A stretch of DNA of 37,221 nt, taken from positions 1 to 37,221 of the forward strand of contig SLLL01000209.1 in assembly GCA_007134085.1 (NCBI GenBank), read 5' to 3'. This stretch comes from Balneolaceae bacterium. GTDB lineage: Bacteria > Bacteroidota > Rhodothermia > Balneolales > Balneolaceae. Shown in pieces: positions 31,811 through 37,221 of the stretch (its first letter is position 1; every line of letters starts with the position of its first letter). The notes beneath the pieces are model-generated. The model ran no database searches and had not been told where the DNA came from. It saw only the letters and a list, made by a program, of their open reading frames with translations. Made by a program: the position numbers and the translations under genes.

Positions 31811-33504
31811 ATACGTTCCTGCAAATAGGTGCGTTCGGGGTCCATTTCAAAGGCTTTTTTCCACCATTTTTGTGCGGTTTCAAGGTCAGAAAGGGCTTCG
31901 TAAACGTCACCAAGGTGCTCGTACACTTCAGCGCTTGCATCGCCCGTATCCACCGATTGTTGAATATACTCACGCGCCTTCTCATAGTTTCCTTTTTTGA
32001 AATGAATCCACCCGATGGTATCGAGATAAGCCGCATTGCCGGGATCCATCGCCACTGCGCGCTCCGACATTTCGAGCGCTTCATCCAGCTGTTCACTACG
32101 CAGGGAGAGATAATAGGCATAATTATTAAGTGCGGTATGATTGTTGGCATCCAAACGGAGCGCCATTGTAAAAGCATCCACAGTTTCATCCCATTTGCCG
32201 AGATCATGGCGAACATCGCCCAGCGTGCCGTAAATGATGGAGCGAAAATTTCGCTGAGAAGGGGCAATACTTGCATTTTCAAGCCATATTTCCGCTCGCT
32301 CATTATCATCAGAAAACATGTGAGCAGCGCCGGTAAAAAACTGAATAAAGGCATTATCTGGAGCGCGATCGTTGGCTTCATCGGATAGAGCAATGATCTC
32401 ATCATATCGCCCAAGCTGAAACAATATCTGCATCCTCTGGCTCCACGCATCGGCTTCGGAGGGCAACAGCTCATTAACACGTTCAAGTGTTTCGAGCGCT
32501 GCTTCGGGATTATTTTGTTGCATGTGGTAATCAACAGCCACAAGCTGGGCGGGGCCGTAATCCGGCTCATGCTCACTAATGGCAAGAATCACTTTTTCGG
32601 TTTGCTCCTGAAGCACCTGTTCCTGCGGCATGCTTTGCTGCTGTAAATACATAAAGCGGACGATTTCCATTTTTTGGGAAGCAGGCACCAGCGGGTCTTC
32701 TATAATGGTGATGAAGGTATCGCCCAGTTTTTCCCATTCTTTTTCGTCGATGTAAATCTCTGCCAGAAGAATTTGCGTTTTGGGATCACGGGGATTGCGC
32801 TCGCGGGCCTCGTTCAGAACTTCGCGCGCGGCTTCGGCATCACCCATCTCCATGTAATACTGGCTTATAGTGTGAAGCGTACTGAGATTGCCAGGGCTCA
32901 ATTCCCTCATTTTTTCAAGTTCAGCAAGTGCACTTTCGCGGTCGCGGAGGGCATTGTATGTTTGAAATTTTCTTAGGTGCACCTCGAATATGCCACCACG
33001 GATAGTGAGAATCTGATCGAGCACGTTGTTGGAATCTTCAAGACGTCCGGTTTCGAGGTAACTCTCTGCAAGCAGAAAAAGCACGTCAACATCACCGGGA
33101 TCCATATCCAGAATACCCTTGAGTGCGTTGATGCTCTGTTCGTATTGGCCGGAGTGACGATAAATTTCGGCCATATTGAGCCGGTACCATCTGTTTTCGG
33201 GGTCTGAATCAACGGCAATTTGGCCGTAATATGCCGCATTGTTGAGGTCGCCCATGGTGAGGTACACATCAGACAGCGCATAATTGATGCCTGCATCATC
33301 GGAGAGAATCAGATGGGCAGCGGTTAATTTATCAAGTGCCTGTTCAAATTCACCATTTTCAAAATGGGTAATGCCATCAATAAAATACCCCATTGCACGG
33401 TTTTGATCGGCATTGGATGCGCCATTTTCCTGTGCAAGGACAGCAGAAGCGGCAAAAAGAAAAAGAATTACCGGCAGGGTAAAGCGGAGTAAAAAGTGTT
33501 TCAT
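31807..33504 (-). CDS. Exported TPR-repeat protein
   Basis: A 565-residue protein with a signal peptide (MKHFLLRFTLPVILFLFAASAVLAQE) followed by about a dozen tetratricopeptide repeats over nearly the whole length; clear units include INYALSDVYLTMGDLNNAAYYG, LNMAEIYRHSGQYEQSINALKG, LFLLAESYLETGRLEDSNNVL, ISQYYMEMGDAEAAREVL and LDTIGWIHFKKGNYEKAREYI. TPR superhelices bind proteins, so this is likely the periplasmic scaffold of the operon it leads. Translation is coupled to the DUF4292 lipoprotein (TTGA overlap). No catalytic motif is present. Its promoter should be in the 380 bases upstream, which also serve the divergent CotH gene. Confidence 0.92.
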   Translation of the reverse strand: MKHFLLRFTLPVILFLFAASAVLAQENGASNADQNRAMGYFIDGITHFENGEFEQALDKLTAAHLILSDDAGINYALSDVYLTMGDLNNAAYYGQIAVDSDPENRWYRLNMAEIYRHSGQYEQSINALKGILDMDPGDVDVLFLLAESYLETGRLEDSNNVLDQILTIRGGIFEVHLRKFQTYNALRDRESALAELEKMRELSPGNLSTLHTISQYYMEMGDAEAAREVLNEARERNPRDPKTQILLAEIYIDEKEWEKLGDTFITIIEDPLVPASQKMEIVRFMYLQQQSMPQEQVLQEQTEKVILAISEHEPDYGPAQLVAVDYHMQQNNPEAALETLERVNELLPSEADAWSQRMQILFQLGRYDEIIALSDEANDRAPDNAFIQFFTGAAHMFSDDNERAEIWLENASIAPSQRNFRSIIYGTLGDVRHDLGKWDETVDAFTMALRLDANNHTALNNYAYYLSLRSEQLDEALEMSERAVAMDPGNAAYLDTIGWIHFKKGNYEKAREYIQQSVDTGDASAEVYEHLGDVYEALSDLETAQKWWKKAFEMDPERTYLQERI

Positions 33505-33610
33505 CTGAGTGATATTGGATAATGTAATACTACCTGAATGAACGGAGTTGAGGTAAAGTAATTATAGCTGAAGGCAGATCAAAAGCTGGAATTGATTTTG
33601 GCTTGTAAAT

Positions 33611-33650
33611 GGCCACAGAAGCACTGAGGTTTCTGTATTAGTGGCAATAA
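33611..33650. repeat. Dispersed hairpin repeat, copy 2
   Basis: GCCACAGAA (33612-33620) pairs with TTCTG (33631-33635) and GTGGC (33641-33645), with TATTA bulged. It shares the layout and much of the wording of the element at 15603-15644 (GCCAC, GAAGCAC, GTGGCAATA). It lies in the gene-free stretch 33505-33884. Confidence 0.6.
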
Positions 33651-33775
33651 TAATGTCAAGCATAGCCCTATCAAAAAACACTCTGGATATTCCATAAGTG
33701 GTATGATCACAAAAGGGGAAAAAACCGAGTAAATAGTTTAAAAACAACTATTAACAATAGTTAAGATATAAAAAT

Positions 33776-33786
33776 GGGGGGGGGGG
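33776..33786 (+). repeat. Eleven-G homopolymer tract upstream of the CotH gene
   Basis: A run of eleven Gs sits 99 bases before the CotH start and 41 bases before a possible -33 box. G-runs of this length slip during replication and, when placed near promoters of surface genes, are classic phase-variation switches. Here location fits, but the effect is inferred. Confidence 0.8.
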
Positions 33787-33826
33787 TAATCCACACTGTA
33801 AGTATCTTAAAAACAGGTTGTTTTCT

Positions 33827-33860
33827 TTTGGAATGGGAGCAGAATATTTTCCTATATTTA
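33827..33860 (+). promoter_or_regulatory. Possible Bacteroidota-type promoter for the CotH gene
   Basis: TTTG at 33827-33830 and TATATTTA at 33853-33860 resemble the -33 TTTG / -7 TAnnTTTG pair, 22 bases apart and 24 bases before the ATG at 33885. The last base of the -7 element does not match. Confidence 0.35.
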
Positions 33861-33884
33861 GAAAAAAGTTTAATCATCCGCCAA

Positions 33885-36800
33885 ATGAGTGCGCAGATTC
33901 GCCCGGTAACGTCATTCACATCCCTTCTATTCCTACTGTTTTTTGGATTTCAAACATACCACATAAACGCTCAGTCTGTCCACCTGAATGAGGTTATGGC
34001 ATCGAACAATAGCACCATTGCAGATGAAGATGGTGATTTTGAAGACTGGATAGAGATCTATAACTCCGGTGATGAGCCCGTAAACCTCTCCGGATTTGGC
34101 CTTTCGGATGATTATGACAACCCTTTCCGATGGGCTTTCCCCGATACATCCATCGCCCCGGGCGAATTTATGCTGATCTGGGCATCCAACAAAAACAGGC
34201 AGCAGCCTGGCGCACCGCTTCATACCAATTTTGCGATATCATCATCCGGCGAAGAGGTTATTCTTACCAGCCCTGATGGTGCCCGGATTGATGAGCTGGA
34301 GCCTACTGAGATACCCACGGACATCTCTCTCGGCCGCCAGCCCGATGGAACCGGAGCCTGGGTATATTTTGATGAGCCAACACCCGGCGCATCCAATACC
34401 ACCCAGCCACTTGAGGATATTCTTGAGCCCGCTCAGTTCTCACATCAACCCGGGTTCTACAGTAGCTCTTTTTCTCTGGAGCTTTCCCATCCCGAAGAGG
34501 GCGTTACACTGCACTACACGCTGGATGGTTCAACTCCCACAACGGAATCACCCATTTACACCCAACCCATCCAGATTCAAGACCGCTCACCTGAGCCGAA
34601 TGATATTTCTACCATCCCAACAACGAATGTAACGGACTGGAGGGAATTTAGGCTACCACCACCGGGAATCAACAAAGGCAATAGTGTGCGGGTACTTGCT
34701 GTGAAAAATGGCTATAAGCCGGCCGTTAGTACCGGCACGTTTTTTGTCTTTCCTGAGGGTGCCAATACCCACAACATTGCAGTGATATCTATCAATACAG
34801 ACCGCGAAAACCTTTTTGACCACGAAAGAGGTATTATGGTTCCGGGTGTGAATCATCAGGAAGGGGTGCATCATACCGGCAATTATGCTGAGCGTGGCAT
34901 TGAATGGGAGAGGGAAGCCGCAATTGAGTTTTTTGATGAGGGCGGCGAGTTGAGGTTTGCTCAAAATGTAGGGCTCAGAATCCATGGCGGATTCAGCCGG
35001 CGATGGGCACAGAAAAGCTTCAGAGTGTATGCACGTAGTGAATATGGAGAGAGCAGAATTAATTACCAGATATTTCCGGATCAGGAGTATGATTCCTACA
35101 ACCGGCTTCTTTTACGAAATTCAGGCAATGATTTTGCACGCACCAAACTACGTGATGCAATAGCCCACAGGCTGGTTCGACATTTGAGTTTTGATACGCA
35201 AGCATACAGGCCGGCGGTGGTGTACATTAACGGAGAGTATTGGGGAATAAAGAATATTCGCGAACGGTTCGACAGGCACTACCTTGCACGCAAACACGGT
35301 GTAGACCCCGACAGGCTTGACATTCTCACCGGCCGCTGGGATGTAAAGGAGGGAGATAATGATGCGTATGCTTCTCTCTGGTATATCTTAAGAAACCACA
35401 GCATGGCCGACCCTGAACGCTTTCAGGTGGTGTCGGATCGTATGGATATCGATAACTTTCTCGATTACTACAGCGCTCAGATCTATTTTGTAAATACAGA
35501 CTGGCCTCATAACAATATTGATTATTGGCGAGTGAGGCAGGCATTAGATCCTGATGCACCCGCACCACATGATGGCCGTTTCCGCTGGCTATTTTATGAT
35601 ATAGACTTCACCTTTAGGCTGGTTAGAGACGAAAGTTTCGACATGCTGAGCTGGGTAACAAGCCAGTTTAACCCAAGACAAAACACAGAATGGCCAAATC
35701 ACTTTTTACGAAATCTGCTTGAAAACGATGGCTTTAAAATCGATTTCATCAATAGAATGGCAGATCATTTGAATACCGCCTTCAAATCGGAGCGTGTATT
35801 ACCTATAGTAGAAGAGATGAAGAGTGTTATTGAGCCTGAAATAGAAAGACACGGGCTAAGATGGTTTTTTCCACGAGGGCTTAATGAATGGAATCAGTTA
35901 CTGGATGATATTCGTGGATTTGCTGAAAACCGGCCTACTTATATGCGGCAAAATATCATCAATCATTTTAATTTGAGTTCGGCATCAGACATAACGGTTG
36001 ATGTGAACAACAACAAAATGGGCAGAATCAAAGTAAATTCGATAATCATAAGCCCCGATACTCCCGGGATAGATTCAGAGCCATACCCCTGGGCCGGCAC
36101 TTATTTTGCCGGTGTGCCCGTGAAACTTGTGGCAGAACCTGCGGAAGGGTTTCTGTTTTCTCATTGGGATGTGGATGGTGATATCCATCACTCAGAAACA
36201 CTGGAAATTGATCCGGAAAGCACAAATAAAGCAACGGCTCATTTTTCCACAACTGAAATAGAAGATATTGACCCCTTCAAACTTTCTGAGAACTACTATC
36301 TTTTCACAAGATGGGGCTCAGGTGAGGATGCCGGCAGTTATCCTGAGTCTATGATTTTTGTTTACATGGATGAAACAGATCCAGGCCTTAACGCATCCAT
36401 TTCAGGTGCAACCTTTGGCGCATACGATTTTAGCTCACGAACACGCATTAATGGATTAGGGGATGATGGTTTCTCATTCATCAACACCACCAACCCTGAT
36501 GGCAATCCCGGCTACCCGGGAACACGGCTTGGCGGAGCTATTTTGGTGCTGGATACTCAAAACATTCCCGGGGCAGAAGTGGGCTGGGAAGCGGGTACAG
36601 TAACACCAAATTCCCGCATCTACAATTTGAGGCTGCAATATCGGGTTAGCAGTGAGGGAGAGTTTCAGGATGTTACAGATAGTGAAGGAAACCCGGTTGA
36701 ATACCTGCGCAATGAAGAGGAGGGGCACACCGAATTTATAGGCCCGGTTGCACTGCCTGAAGATGCCATTGGCCAGCCACGAGTGGAGCTTTTATGGCGA

Positions 36801-37221
36801 TATTACTTCACGGGTGTGCAGCTCGACCCCGAGAGTAATCAGCGTTCGGAGCTCAACATTTCAACCATTCATGTTGCTGCTGTGCCAGAAACAGTGCAGC
36901 CCGAGGCGCATAATCTACGTGAGGGAATGTACGAATTTACCTCTTGGCCGGAAGATGCGGAAGCAGGAACCGCACCGCCATCCATGGCATTTGCCTATAT
37001 GAACCTCGCAGAGCCGGGGCTCGATGCCTCTATTCTTGGGTACACATCCGGCGCGTTTGATCTTGATTCACGAACCCGCATCAATGGAATGGATGATGGC
37101 GGTTTCTCATTCATTAACACAGCGAACCTTGAGGGGAATCCCGGCTATCCCGGAAGGCGCCTTGGCGGAGCGGTACTGGCACTCAATACAGAGGGGCAGG
37201 GTTCGGTTGAAGTGAGCTGGA
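33885..37221 (+). CDS. Secreted CotH-kinase-family protein with lamin-tail domain and tandem repeats (3' end outside window)
   Basis: The frame is open from ATG 33885 to the window edge, over 1,112 codons without a stop. A signal peptide (hydrophobic SLLFLLFFGF, cut near INAQ) is followed by a lamin-tail domain (VHLNEVMASNNSTIADEDGD, WIEIYNSGDEPVNLSG), a chitobiase-C-like sandwich (VTLHYTLDGSTPTTESPIY), and the CotH domain (LRIHGGFSRRWAQKSFRVY, NRLLLRNSGNDFARTKLRD, VVYINGEYWGIKNIRERFD, WLFYDIDFTFRL). Spore-coat CotH is an atypical protein kinase; secreted bacterial relatives in this phylum occur with surface adhesion or sugar use. The C-terminal part repeats a ~211-residue unit (633 bases apart: RTRINGLGDDGFSFINT, later RTRINGMDDGGFSFINT). 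A T9SS domain likely follows outside the window. Confidence 0.92.
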   Translation, partial: MSAQIRPVTSFTSLLFLLFFGFQTYHINAQSVHLNEVMASNNSTIADEDGDFEDWIEIYNSGDEPVNLSGFGLSDDYDNPFRWAFPDTSIAPGEFMLIWASNKNRQQPGAPLHTNFAISSSGEEVILTSPDGARIDELEPTEIPTDISLGRQPDGTGAWVYFDEPTPGASNTTQPLEDILEPAQFSHQPGFYSSSFSLELSHPEEGVTLHYTLDGSTPTTESPIYTQPIQIQDRSPEPNDISTIPTTNVTDWREFRLPPPGINKGNSVRVLAVKNGYKPAVSTGTFFVFPEGANTHNIAVISINTDRENLFDHERGIMVPGVNHQEGVHHTGNYAERGIEWEREAAIEFFDEGGELRFAQNVGLRIHGGFSRRWAQKSFRVYARSEYGESRINYQIFPDQEYDSYNRLLLRNSGNDFARTKLRDAIAHRLVRHLSFDTQAYRPAVVYINGEYWGIKNIRERFDRHYLARKHGVDPDRLDILTGRWDVKEGDNDAYASLWYILRNHSMADPERFQVVSDRMDIDNFLDYYSAQIYFVNTDWPHNNIDYWRVRQALDPDAPAPHDGRFRWLFYDIDFTFRLVRDESFDMLSWVTSQFNPRQNTEWPNHFLRNLLENDGFKIDFINRMADHLNTAFKSERVLPIVEEMKSVIEPEIERHGLRWFFPRGLNEWNQLLDDIRGFAENRPTYMRQNIINHFNLSSASDITVDVNNNKMGRIKVNSIIISPDTPGIDSEPYPWAGTYFAGVPVKLVAEPAEGFLFSHWDVDGDIHHSETLEIDPESTNKATAHFSTTEIEDIDPFKLSENYYLFTRWGSGEDAGSYPESMIFVYMDETDPGLNASISGATFGAYDFSSRTRINGLGDDGFSFINTTNPDGNPGYPGTRLGGAILVLDTQNIPGAEVGWEAGTVTPNSRIYNLRLQYRVSSEGEFQDVTDSEGNPVEYLRNEEEGHTEFIGPVALPEDAIGQPRVELLWRYYFTGVQLDPESNQRSELNISTIHVAAVPETVQPEAHNLREGMYEFTSWPEDAEAGTAPPSMAFAYMNLAEPGLDASILGYTSGAFDLDSRTRINGMDDGGFSFINTANLEGNPGYPGRRLGGAVLALNTEGQGSVEVSW

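Noticed and set aside
31722-32585. 287-codon minus-strand frame
   Set aside because: Same-strand shadow of the TPR gene in another frame; extremely Met/Ser/Pro-rich and without repeats or signal peptide.
34231-34632. 133-codon frame inside the last 3 kb, and other small frames there
   Set aside because: They are alternate frames of the CotH gene, whose main frame I followed from 33885 to the end without a stop.
1-37221. tRNA, rRNA and riboswitch genes
   Set aside because: I read all spacers and found no cloverleaf, rRNA segment or recognisable riboswitch core; short hairpins noted are repeats or terminators.

Overview
The window looks like a chromosomal segment of a Bacteroidota/Rhodothermota-type bacterium, most likely Balneolaceae (inference). 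Supporting signs are a secreted protease ending in a type IX secretion (T9SS) C-terminal domain with a GDNFPNPF-type motif, many lipoproteins and secreted proteins, weak Shine-Dalgarno use, the TPR / DUF4292 / LytM gene trio seen in this group, and hairpin-forming intergenic repeats. No rRNA, tRNA, transposase or CRISPR array was found.

Layout. 1-3107 (+): a visibly AT-rich restriction-modification cassette made of the tail of an unknown gene, a PLD-superfamily nuclease, a C5-cytosine methyltransferase and a Vsr-like endonuclease that has lost its zinc ligands. 3144-9331 (-): hemL, htpX, hemB, a ChaN-like protein and a lipoprotein M28 peptidase, separated in places by repeat-rich spacers. 9552-13929 (+): a tight run of lactonase, SDR dehydrogenase, ALDH3-type aldehyde dehydrogenase and YhdH/AcuI reductase. 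A WYL regulator (-) follows. 15669-18206 (-): mnmG-rsmG with two perfect parS sites, one inside rsmG and one over its start codon. 18362-22556 (+): a fusion of an SCP2 lipid-binding domain with an R2-like ligand-binding Mn/Fe oxidase, then a secreted metzincin protease. 22589-26539 (-): a ThuA lipoprotein and a very large lipoprotein joining an SGNH hydrolase, a sugar-dehydrogenase-like propeller and an azurin-like copper domain. 27050-29634 (+): an MFS exporter and a SerA-type dehydrogenase. 29796-33504 (-): a translationally coupled envelope operon of TPR protein, DUF4292 lipoprotein and a catalytically degenerate EnvC/LytM protein. 33885 to the end (+): a large secreted CotH-kinase protein that runs off the window, preceded by an 11-G tract.

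How the genes fit together. hemL and hemB carry out two consecutive steps of C5-pathway tetrapyrrole synthesis, and the ChaN-like haem/iron protein lies 18 bases upstream of hemB. The lactonase-SDR-ALDH-AcuI run looks like one aldehyde/acyl catabolic or detoxification unit. The three restriction genes form a self-contained methylate/cut/repair set. The parS pair suggests this locus lies in the chromosome-partitioning region, often near oriC, although parA and parB are not in the window. The best candidates for undescribed biology are the SCP2-R2lox fusion, the azurin-terminated dehydrogenase-esterase fusion and the zinc-less Vsr in its PLD-nuclease cassette.
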